Under the pieces are notes generated by a model. That model was given only the letters and a program-made list of their open reading frames with translations, was not told the DNA's origin and made no database searches. Below are positions 14,887 through 22,171 of a stretch of DNA of 22,171 nucleotides, in pieces. Positions within the stretch are counted from its first letter, which is position 1. Each line of letters starts with the position of its first letter. The position numbers and the translations under genes are program-made. Source of the stretch: Phocaeicola_A sp963643925 (GTDB lineage Bacteria; Bacteroidota; Bacteroidia; Bacteroidales; Bacteroidaceae); contig CAVINS010000056.1 of NCBI GenBank assembly GCA_963643925.1, forward strand, positions 1 to 22,171, written 5' to 3'.

Positions 14887-17800
14887 TTAGAAGTTTACGT
14901 TGAGGCCGAAGGTGATGCTCTTCATCACCGGACGGTTGCTGTAGCAGCTACCCGTCACGATGTCGCGGCTGTTGCCGTCCTGGCAAGTCATGTCAGGTTC
15001 GGGATCCCATCCATGCCAACCGGTCAGGGTCAGGAGGTTCTTGCAGTTGACGTACACATTCACCCCGTCGATGCCAATCTTGTTCACCCACGTGCGCGGC
15101 AGGTTGTAGGAGAGCGTAACGTCCTGTAGACGGAGGAAGTCACGTTTCTCGTAGCGGTGAGGCTTGTCGCCGAGAGCACCGCTCTGTGCGGCACGGTCGT
15201 AGATGCCGTCGGTGTTGTTGGGCGACCAGAAGAGGTCTGCCTCCTCGGTGAAGTGGTTGTAGCGCTTGCCATTGTCATCGGGACGCACGTAGTTGGTGTT
15301 CTGTCCCATGAAGCCGTTCTTGCCACCTACCACAGCGTAGAGGAAGAAACTCAACGTAAGGTCTTTATAGGTGAACTTGTTGAGTAATCCCATGCGGGCG
15401 GCAGGGTCGGTCTTGCCGATGACGGTGCGGTCGTCGGCTGTAATCTTTCCATCTTCGTTGGTATCCACCACCCGGTAGTTGCCGGGGTAGAATCCTTCGG
15501 GGATGTCGTCGCCAATCTGATAGATGCCGTCCACCTTGTAGTCGTAGATAGCGGAGAGCGACTTGCCGATGAAGAGGCTGCTGGCGGTCATGTCGTCTTC
15601 CTTGCCGTCGCCGTCGCTGTCTTTGCCCGTGAGGGACTTAATCTTGTTGGAGTTGTGCGAGATGTTGAAGGTAGAGGTCCACTCGAAGTCCTTGGTAACG
15701 ATGTTTCGCGAGGTGATGTTGAACTCAATACCCGAGTTGGCTATCTTGCCCACATTGGAACGTATGGTGGTGAAACCTGTTGTGGAAGGAATCGATACGT
15801 CGAACAGCAGGTCGCGTGTGGTGGTGCTGTAAGCCTCGATGGTACCCATCAAGCGGTTGTTCAGGATGGTGAAGTCGAGACCGAAGTTGAAGCCTGCGGT
15901 CTTCTCCCACTTCAGGTCGGAGTTGCCCAACGAGGAGAGGGTCTGTCCCAGCACACCCGATGTGGCGCCATTGCCGAACACGTAGCTGATGCTGGAGTTC
16001 ACTTGGGAGAGTGATGAGTAGCGACTGGTCTGGTTACCGCTGACGCCATAGCCGGCACGGAGTTTCAGTTGGTCCACCCATGATACGTTGAAGAAATTCT
16101 CCTCGGAGAGAACCCATCCAAGGGCCACAGAAGGGAACACGGCGAACTTGTTGTTGGCGGCGAAGCCTGAGAATCCGTCGCGGCGAACCGTTGCTGTCAC
16201 AAGGTATTTGTTGTCGAACTTGTAGTTGACGCGGAACATCTGATAGAGCAATGTGGATTTCCATGCGTCGGAAGAGACGTATTGCTCCTTACCTTGCTCC
16301 AGACTGTTGAAGCCCAGATTGAGGCGTGAGAAGTTTTTAGCCTCAGCACTCGTGTAAGAGTACTTGCGACGGCTGGCTCCGTAAACGAATGTAGCACCGA
16401 AGTCGTGTTTGCCAAAGGTGTTTTGGTAGTTCAGGATATTATCTAACGTGTAGTCGTAATACTTGTAGCTGTTCTTGTAAGCCTGTCCGCTCGGATAGTT
16501 GCTGTACTTGTTGGCGTAATCGTGCTCGTAGGTACGCAGGTTGTTACCGAAATTGAAGCGGTAAGTCAAGCCTTTCAGCGGCAGTTGGAATTCCGAATAG
16601 AGGTTGGCAAAGAAGGTCTCCTGGCGTTCCACATCGTCGGCAACGGTACCCATATAGGGGTTGTCGCACATCGCACCGCCCATTGGATAGGGGTCGATGT
16701 CGCCGTTCTTGTCGTAGGGTGAGGCGAAGGGGCTGTACTTTACCAGGAACGGAAGGTAGGTTTCCGAGCCGTCTTTGTTCACAAACGATCCGAATGCCTG
16801 GATGCCGGCTTTCCACCATTTGCGGGGTTGGATGTCGATGTTGGCACGTATGGTGTTGCGCTTGAAATCGTCGTTGAGCATCATGTTCTTCTGGTCGGTG
16901 TTGCTTACCGACAGGAGGTAAGAGCTGAACTCATTGCCGCCCGAGAGGCTCAGCTTGTTCTCGAAGATGTGACCTGTGCGTGTGAAAGCGTCCCACCAGT
17001 TATAGTCGTTCTCGATGAGGTTTCCGTTCTCGTCGCGCATGTAAGAGTCGGGCGCTGTGGCGGCCAGGTTGAAAGAGGGGTTGTCCTTTGTGTAACCGGA
17101 CTCTTCGGTGTAGGCGCTGTTCCACTGTGTCTCCTTCATCCAGTCTATCAACCCCGCTCTGTTCATAGGTTTCAGGTCCTTGGTCGGGCTCTGGATGCTG
17201 TATGAAGAGGAGAAGGTGATTTTGGCCTTGCCCTGTTGTCCTCTCTTGGAGGTGATGAGCACCACACCATTGGCTGCCTGAGCACCATATACGGCGGTGG
17301 CACTGGCGTCCTTCAGCACGTCCACACGCTCGATGTCGGCGGGGTTGATGGACGAAATGTCGCCTGTGTAGATGATTCCATCGAGAACGATGAGCACATC
17401 GGTGCTACCGGAGATGGTGTTCTTGCCACGAATCTGAATGGAAGGCGACTGTCCGGCAGTGGACACCTGGCCGATGTTCAGACCGGGGATGGTACCCTGC
17501 AGGGTCTGCATGAGATTGGTGTTCGGGGCTTTCTCGAAGTCCTTCAAGTTGGCGCTCATCACGGCACCCGTGAGGTCGCTCTTCTTGGCGGTACCATAAC
17601 CGATTACCACCAGCTGTTCCAGGAGTTGGTTGTCTTCCTTCAACTCCACGTCAATCATCTTCTTGCCTTTCGCAGCGATTGTCTGCGTCTGGTATCCGAT
17701 GCAAGAGATACTGATAGTGGCGTTTGGCCCTACCTTGATAGTGAATTGTCCGTCGAGGTCGGTGACGCAACCGTTGGTTGTTCCCTTTTCAACGACCGAG

Positions 17801-17919
17801 GCACCGATGATCGGTTCACCGTCGGTAGCCGAGACCACTCTTCCTTTTACTTGATTGCTCTGTCCCCATGCCGTGAGGCTGAAGACAAGCATCAGCAGAA
17901 ATAAAAGCTTACTTTTCAT
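14887..17919 (-). CDS. susC: SusC/RagA-family TonB-linked outer-membrane transporter
   Basis: A TonB-dependent transporter importing oligosaccharides across the outer membrane with its SusD partner. The 1010 residues start with a signal peptide (MKSKLLFLLMLVFSLTAWG|Q). A carboxypeptidase-regulatory-like domain spans about 24–97 (VKGRVVSATDGEPIIGASV ... GQFTIKV), and the TonB box region VVIGYGT is at 104–110. The plug (about 115–225) carries the SusC signature 'IQIRGKNTISGSTDVLIVLDG' split around residue 170–180 and ERVDVLKDASATAVYG. The 22-strand-type barrel ends in the typical FGLNVNF. It is the first gene of the minus-strand operon, 227 bases downstream of the HTCS gene. That spacer holds the candidate promoter and operator. 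Confidence 0.95.
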   Translation of the reverse strand: MKSKLLFLLMLVFSLTAWGQSNQVKGRVVSATDGEPIIGASVVEKGTTNGCVTDLDGQFTIKVGPNATISISCIGYQTQTIAAKGKKMIDVELKEDNQLLEQLVVIGYGTAKKSDLTGAVMSANLKDFEKAPNTNLMQTLQGTIPGLNIGQVSTAGQSPSIQIRGKNTISGSTDVLIVLDGIIYTGDISSINPADIERVDVLKDASATAVYGAQAANGVVLITSKRGQQGKAKITFSSSYSIQSPTKDLKPMNRAGLIDWMKETQWNSAYTEESGYTKDNPSFNLAATAPDSYMRDENGNLIENDYNWWDAFTRTGHIFENKLSLSGGNEFSSYLLSVSNTDQKNMMLNDDFKRNTIRANIDIQPRKWWKAGIQAFGSFVNKDGSETYLPFLVKYSPFASPYDKNGDIDPYPMGGAMCDNPYMGTVADDVERQETFFANLYSEFQLPLKGLTYRFNFGNNLRTYEHDYANKYSNYPSGQAYKNSYKYYDYTLDNILNYQNTFGKHDFGATFVYGASRRKYSYTSAEAKNFSRLNLGFNSLEQGKEQYVSSDAWKSTLLYQMFRVNYKFDNKYLVTATVRRDGFSGFAANNKFAVFPSVALGWVLSEENFFNVSWVDQLKLRAGYGVSGNQTSRYSSLSQVNSSISYVFGNGATSGVLGQTLSSLGNSDLKWEKTAGFNFGLDFTILNNRLMGTIEAYSTTTRDLLFDVSIPSTTGFTTIRSNVGKIANSGIEFNITSRNIVTKDFEWTSTFNISHNSNKIKSLTGKDSDGDGKEDDMTASSLFIGKSLSAIYDYKVDGIYQIGDDIPEGFYPGNYRVVDTNEDGKITADDRTVIGKTDPAARMGLLNKFTYKDLTLSFFLYAVVGGKNGFMGQNTNYVRPDDNGKRYNHFTEEADLFWSPNNTDGIYDRAAQSGALGDKPHRYEKRDFLRLQDVTLSYNLPRTWVNKIGIDGVNVYVNCKNLLTLTGWHGWDPEPDMTCQDGNSRDIVTGSCYSNRPVMKSITFGLNVNF

Positions 17920-18009
17920 ACTTATATTATTTTGAAATTAAATTGGTTCCATGAAAACCTTAGTGCGAAGACTGCGTTTTCGTCGTCCATATTTTTGATT
18001 TTTCGGGTG

Positions 18010-18045
18010 TAAAAGTAGAGGTAATGGATTGCAACCGGGGCGAAA
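18010..18045 (-). promoter_or_regulatory. Candidate promoter of the susC operon
   Basis: On the minus strand TACTTTTA (18017 down to 18010) matches the -7 consensus TAnnTTTG in all but the last base. No good -33 TTTG exists at the right distance; only a weak TTTCG near 18045 is seen. A poor -33 element is expected for an activator-dependent promoter. Transcription would start near 18003, giving a leader of about 84 bases. Confidence 0.4.
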
Positions 18046-18075
18046 ATCATTTCATAAGCCTTGAAAATCATTTCA
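18042..18075 (-). promoter_or_regulatory. Candidate HTCS operator: 13-bp direct repeat, 21-bp spacing
   Basis: GAAAATCATTTCA (plus-strand reading) occurs exactly at 18042–18054 and 18063–18075, with start-to-start distance 21 bp, two helical turns. The second copy is extended to the inverted form TTGAAAATCATTTCAA. The pair sits just upstream of the susC -7-like element, where an AraC-type activator pair would overlap the -33 region. The DNA-binding domain of the adjacent HTCS gene is of AraC type. Confidence 0.6.
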
Positions 18076-18146
18076 AGACCGCTTCCATAATGTTACATAA
18101 AGTTTACGGGAAGTAACGTCAGTCTGATTCCTGCTTTCTCAAGTGG

Positions 18147-21100
18147 TTATGATTCAGACTGTTTGGCATAGTCAGACGGTGACTTTCCAAAGTATTGTTT
18201 GAAGACTGTGGAAAAATAGGTTTGGTCGTTGAATCCGACGTTGTATGCCACTTGTGCAATGTTGAGTTTGCTTTCCAGGATGAGTTGTTTGGCCTGTTCC
18301 ATGCGAATGTTACGGATAAATTGTCCCGTGGAGATGCCTGTCAACTCTTTCATTTTGCGGTGGAGCTGCACGCGGCTTAGCCCAATCTCCGAGGCAAGGG
18401 CGTTGACATTGAAATCTGCATCACCAAGATGGGCATTGATGGATTTCATGATACTGTTCATCAGCCGCTCGTCATTCCCGTCGACCTCCACCTTCTCCAC
18501 TTTGTCGGCTTGCTGTTGTGCCCCGGTGTATTTCCCTCTCAACCGGCGCATGGAATCTATAAGGTTATCGATGCGCGCATGGAGCTCATCGATGTTGAAC
18601 GGCTTCACCAGGTATGCGTCGGCACCGCTCTTGAAGCCTGCCAGACGGTCGGCTATCTCCGATTTGGAGGTGAGCAGCAGTACTGGGATGTGGCTTGTGT
18701 TGGGGTTTTGCTTGATCTTCTTCAGCAGCGTGATTCCGTCCATGCCGGACATCATCACATCGCTCACCACCAGTTCGTATGGCTGTGAGAGCAAAGCCTG
18801 CAAGGCATCCATCCCGTTGGAGAAGCTGTCGATGTTGTACCATGGCTTCAGCTCACGTACGACGTAGGCCGATAGCTCGCAATCGTCATCCACAATCATG
18901 ATGCGGCCTCTCTTATAGATGGTCTTCTGGTTGGCAGGCATCTGTTCGGTCTCCGTCGAGATGTTCTCCGGGCTGAGATGGCTGTGGCCTAACGGCAGAC
19001 GGATGGAGACGCAGGTGCCTCGTATCCCGTCGGTGCGGTTGCAGGCAGAGATGGTTCCTCCATGCAGTCTGACGATGCTCATCGCCAGATTGAGTCCGAT
19101 GCCTGTGCCGACAACGCCCTCTCGCTGTTGCTTGCCTTGGTAGAACCGCTCGAACAGACGGGAGGCCTTCTCGTTGGCCAGACCGATGCCGCTGTCAATC
19201 ACTTCTATCGTCAGCGATGTGTTGTCCGAATGAATCCGCACGGTGACTTCCCCACCGTCGAGCGTGTATTTGAAGGCATTGGAGAGGATGTTGGTCAACA
19301 CTTTGTCGAAATTCCCGCGGTCTATCCACACCTTGCAGGCATCGTTGTCAGCCTCGATGCTAAGGTCGATGCTCTTCTGCTCGGCCACGAACTCAAAGGA
19401 GTGGCACACTTGACGGACTAATTCGACTATGTCTGTCTCGCGACACTGTAGTTTCAGTTGTTGCTTGTCTATCCTGCGCATGTCCAGTATCTGGTTCACC
19501 AACAGCAGCAGGCGGTCGGCATTGCGGTCAATCACGTCCACATATTGGTCGAGCACCTGTCGGGTCTCCTCGTCGCTGTTCTTCTTCACCAAGTCTTTCA
19601 GCTTTTCTATCGGACCGAGTATCAGTGTCAGCGGTGAACGGATGTCGTGTGTGGCATTAATCAGCAAATTCATCTTCTCCTCTTCGAAGTTGGCCTTTTG
19701 GCGACGGTAGAAGTAGTAGGCTATGGCACCCAGTGCCAGCAGTGCGGCCAGTGTGTAGAGGATGAATGCCGTGGTGGAGGCGTACCACGGAGATTTCACT
19801 CTGAGGATGATGGTCGTGGTGTCGGAGATGCAGCTCTCTCCACTCATGGCTCTAACCTCTATCCGGTATTTCCCTGGTTTCAGTTTGGTGAAGGAGAGTT
19901 GGTTGTCGCCACTCTCGAACATGGCCCATTTGCCTGTGTTGATGCGATACTCGAACGTGATGTTGGCGTTCTCGTAATTGAACAACGAGAATTCCAAGGT
20001 GAAATGGGTGTCGTACCAGGGCATGGTGAACTCTTTGCCAAGGGGGTTGTAGGTTTGCGACAGGGTAGAGGCGCTGGTGATGTGGATCTGTTCCGTCATC
20101 GTATCGTCGTTCTCTTTCAGTTCTTGTGGGTAGAAGGTTGTCACGTTGCCGTTAGAACCGAAGCACATCTGGTCGTCGGCTGCGTGGTAAGAGGCTCCTT
20201 CGGCGAATTCCTCTTCCACGATGCCGCTACGGCCCACGTAGCTTATGAGTCTTTGGTTCTGACAGATGTATTGCCAAATGCCCTTGGGCGTACTTATCCA
20301 GAGGTTGCCCTCGTTGTCGCGCTCCAGACTGGAGATAACCATGTCCTGTAGAGCTCCGCATTCGGGCAACTCGGCCACGGTGTTGTCGGCCCTGTGGTAG
20401 ACGTAGAGTCCGCTCTGGGTGCCCAACACCATGTCGTGACTGTTCATTTCACAGATGGCGGAGATGTGGGTCTCGCGCATGATGCCGTCACCCTTGTTGA
20501 GGTCCACAAAGTAATCCTCTTCGGGGTCGTAACACCAAACGCCGCTTGTGGTCGCTATCCACATCAGACCCTGGTGGTCGCAGAGTATCTTCGAAATCCA
20601 ATTGTTGCCAAACTTGGCTCCCCGCTTACGGGGAAGTTTCTGGGTGTTGTAGTGTCGCAGTTGCTTGCCGTCTCGGTCGAGGATGAAAAAACCGTCGCCC
20701 ATGGTGCTGACGTAGAGGTGGCCCTGTAGGTCTTCCTCTATGTTGGTGGCCCCTTTGCCGTTCATCGTGTTCAGCAGCGAGAAGGTGCCGTTTTGTGGAT
20801 TGAACAGGTAGAGTGATCTCCATGTGCCCAGATAGTAGCGGCCGTCTTGACTGTGGTAGAGCGAAACGCTGCCTTGGGGATTCTCCTCGTATTTGGTTGT
20901 GTTGCCGTCCTTGTTCACGCGGAAGATGCCTACGTTCTTCATGAGGCACAAGGCACCTCCGTCTGCCAAAGGTACAACGGAAGAGATGGCGGCATTGAGC
21001 TTCTCGCCCTTGTAGGAGAAACGCCACGAGGAGAATTTCTGCCTTGCCGTGGAGCAGAAGCACAGACCGTGGTAAGAGCTCGTCATCCATAGGTCGTTGG

Positions 21101-22055
21101 CTCTGTCGAGGAACAGACCGTCGATGGTAAGGTCGGGCAACAGATAGTGACTGTCGTAGATGGGCTCTTTCCGCACTGTCGACTCGCCGCTCGGTACGAC
21201 GTAAAGTCCCTTGTTGGTTATTCCCAGATAAATGGTATTGTCGGGAGCCTTCAGCACCGATGAGATGCCGAAGTCCTTGGGCAATGAAATGTAGCTGTCG
21301 GTCAATTGTCCATTCACGGGGTCGAAGCACAGTATCTTCGACGAGAAGAACAGAAGCAACCGCCCTCCCTCTGTTTCTGTTATGTAGATGGGAACAAGCC
21401 CATCGGTGGGGATGTCTGCAATAGATTCCGGCACTTCGCCCCTGAATTTGCACCGGAAGACGCGTCCGGAGTTGGTAGAGACCCACGTGGTTCCGTCGCG
21501 CTCGGTGTAGCGGAACGAGAGGTAACGGTCGTTCAGCCGTTCTTCGATGGCTTTCACATGGCGCAACGTCCGGCTCCCTTTGTCGATGGCGAACACTCCA
21601 TGGCCGGATGTGGAGACGAGCAGCTTTCCGTCTGTCAGCTCTGTGATAGTGGATACCCGGGGTTGTATGCTGTCAGGAAACTGGAATCTGTAGAAATTGT
21701 CGGTGGTGTAGTCGTACCGCATCAGTCCTCGGCTACTGCCTATGAAGAGTGTGCCGTCGGAGGTGCAGACCAGTTTGGTAATAAGGTTGCTCGAGATGGA
21801 GTTTTCGTCCTTGCTGCTGTGGTAGTAGTTGGTGAAGTGGTAACCGTCGAACCGACTTAGCCCGAAGTTCGTGGCCACCCAGATGAATCCATACTTGTCT
21901 TGGCAAGACTGTGTCAGTGTGCTGCTTGCCAATCGGGTGTATTCATACAGAATGCCTGTCATTCCCGATAGGGGAATGGCAGCAACCCACATTGACAGAA
22001 TTGGAACAATGAGTCTTTTCAACAGTATTGCCGATGTCCGTACAGTAGTTTTCAT
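18147..22055 (-). CDS. Hybrid two-component system regulator (HTCS) of the glycan locus
   Basis: A single-chain sensor and transcription activator of 1302 residues. After an N-terminal signal/anchor (about residues 8–32) come two seven-bladed propellers of Reg_prop type (to about residue 690; recurring DKYGFIWVATNFGLSRFDG, DNEGNLWISTPKGIW, DHQGLMWIATTSGVW), then a Y_Y_Y Ig-like domain. A transmembrane helix lies at about 758–781. The histidine kinase has its H-box His at residue 803 (NATHDIRSPLTL) and a HATPase region with DSGIGL and GTGIGLNLA. A receiver domain (IMIVDDD) has the phospho-Asp at residue 1099 (VSDVMMSGMDG). The C-terminal AraC helix-turn-helix (about 1200–1302) ends in VAYNVGFNDQTYFSTVFKQYFG. 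The family senses a specific oligosaccharide in the periplasm and activates the neighbouring susCD genes. Its ligand here is unknown; a xylan-derived glucurono-oligosaccharide is inferred. Confidence 0.95.
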   Translation of the reverse strand: MKTTVRTSAILLKRLIVPILSMWVAAIPLSGMTGILYEYTRLASSTLTQSCQDKYGFIWVATNFGLSRFDGYHFTNYYHSSKDENSISSNLITKLVCTSDGTLFIGSSRGLMRYDYTTDNFYRFQFPDSIQPRVSTITELTDGKLLVSTSGHGVFAIDKGSRTLRHVKAIEERLNDRYLSFRYTERDGTTWVSTNSGRVFRCKFRGEVPESIADIPTDGLVPIYITETEGGRLLLFFSSKILCFDPVNGQLTDSYISLPKDFGISSVLKAPDNTIYLGITNKGLYVVPSGESTVRKEPIYDSHYLLPDLTIDGLFLDRANDLWMTSSYHGLCFCSTARQKFSSWRFSYKGEKLNAAISSVVPLADGGALCLMKNVGIFRVNKDGNTTKYEENPQGSVSLYHSQDGRYYLGTWRSLYLFNPQNGTFSLLNTMNGKGATNIEEDLQGHLYVSTMGDGFFILDRDGKQLRHYNTQKLPRKRGAKFGNNWISKILCDHQGLMWIATTSGVWCYDPEEDYFVDLNKGDGIMRETHISAICEMNSHDMVLGTQSGLYVYHRADNTVAELPECGALQDMVISSLERDNEGNLWISTPKGIWQYICQNQRLISYVGRSGIVEEEFAEGASYHAADDQMCFGSNGNVTTFYPQELKENDDTMTEQIHITSASTLSQTYNPLGKEFTMPWYDTHFTLEFSLFNYENANITFEYRINTGKWAMFESGDNQLSFTKLKPGKYRIEVRAMSGESCISDTTTIILRVKSPWYASTTAFILYTLAALLALGAIAYYFYRRQKANFEEEKMNLLINATHDIRSPLTLILGPIEKLKDLVKKNSDEETRQVLDQYVDVIDRNADRLLLLVNQILDMRRIDKQQLKLQCRETDIVELVRQVCHSFEFVAEQKSIDLSIEADNDACKVWIDRGNFDKVLTNILSNAFKYTLDGGEVTVRIHSDNTSLTIEVIDSGIGLANEKASRLFERFYQGKQQREGVVGTGIGLNLAMSIVRLHGGTISACNRTDGIRGTCVSIRLPLGHSHLSPENISTETEQMPANQKTIYKRGRIMIVDDDCELSAYVVRELKPWYNIDSFSNGMDALQALLSQPYELVVSDVMMSGMDGITLLKKIKQNPNTSHIPVLLLTSKSEIADRLAGFKSGADAYLVKPFNIDELHARIDNLIDSMRRLRGKYTGAQQQADKVEKVEVDGNDERLMNSIMKSINAHLGDADFNVNALASEIGLSRVQLHRKMKELTGISTGQFIRNIRMEQAKQLILESKLNIAQVAYNVGFNDQTYFSTVFKQYFGKSPSDYAKQSES

Positions 22056-22135
22056 CTCTTTTTGTTGAACTTAGCGTGTTCCTTGTCGTTCCTTGTAGAT
22101 TCTGAGAGGGCTCTTGCCGTGCCCCTCTACCTAGT

Positions 22136-22171
22136 TTACTCCTCTTCCCGGACGATCCAGTCGCTGATGGT
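22136..22171 (-). CDS. Possible 3' end of an upstream minus-strand gene
   Basis: The minus strand from the right edge is open for 11 codons (TISDWIVREEE) and ends in TAA at 22138–22136. An 80-base gap then separates it from the HTCS start. The composition looks protein-like and the spacing fits the tail of the next gene upstream, but the segment is too short to assign a family or to exclude chance. Confidence 0.35.
   Translation of the reverse strand, partial: TISDWIVREEE

Noticed and set aside
18120..18161. Inverted repeat CAGTCTGA/TCAGACTG around the HTCS stop codon as a terminator
   Set aside because: The stem is only eight pairs with a large loop and no following U tract on the minus strand; too weak to call.
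22105..22128. Inverted repeat AGAGGG/CCCTCT upstream of the HTCS gene as a terminator
   Set aside because: Only six pairs and no U tract; could be chance in a C/T-rich stretch.

Overview
The window reads as chromosomal DNA of a Bacteroidales bacterium (Bacteroides/Prevotella-like gut group). The evidence is a SusC/SusD pair with a hybrid two-component regulator, a BamA–OmpH–MurI gene order, several Bacteroidota-type promoters (TAnnTTTG at -7), short intergenic gaps and few clear Shine-Dalgarno sequences. The genus cannot be fixed from the sequence alone.

Left part (1–8415, mostly + strand) is a housekeeping envelope block. It opens with the 3' end of a TlpA-like thioredoxin gene, a long hairpin, and a decayed 3' remnant of a Fic-family gene on the minus strand. 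Next comes a near-contiguous cluster: a DUF6242-type lipoprotein, uppS (undecaprenyl/isoprenyl diphosphate synthase), bamA (outer-membrane protein insertase), three tandem Skp/OmpH-like periplasmic chaperone genes and murI (glutamate racemase). Lipid-carrier synthesis, outer-membrane protein assembly and peptidoglycan precursor supply are thus linked. The second and third ompH genes appear to have their own promoters, and a strong terminator separates them.

Middle (8416–10371) is an accessory patch. A solitary minus-strand AAA ATPase of the DUF4143 family has three 20-bp repeats at 32–33 bp spacing over and upstream of its promoter. Beyond it lie a striking four-unit, exactly 22-bp-period palindromic tandem repeat and a strong hairpin that looks like the terminator of the operon to the right.

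Right part (10372–22171, all minus strand, read right to left) is a polysaccharide utilization locus: a hybrid two-component system regulator (HTCS), susC, susD and a GH115 alpha-glucuronidase. The presumed substrate is glucuronoxylan or another glycan with (4-O-methyl)glucuronic acid side chains. HTCS would sense an oligosaccharide in the periplasm and activate susC. A 13-bp direct repeat at 21-bp spacing just upstream of the susC promoter-like element is a good candidate for its operator. SusD and SusC would bind and import the glycan, and GH115 would remove uronic acid branches. A hairpin between susD and GH115 may tune GH115 expression. A 12-codon open reading tail at the right edge suggests another minus-strand gene upstream.
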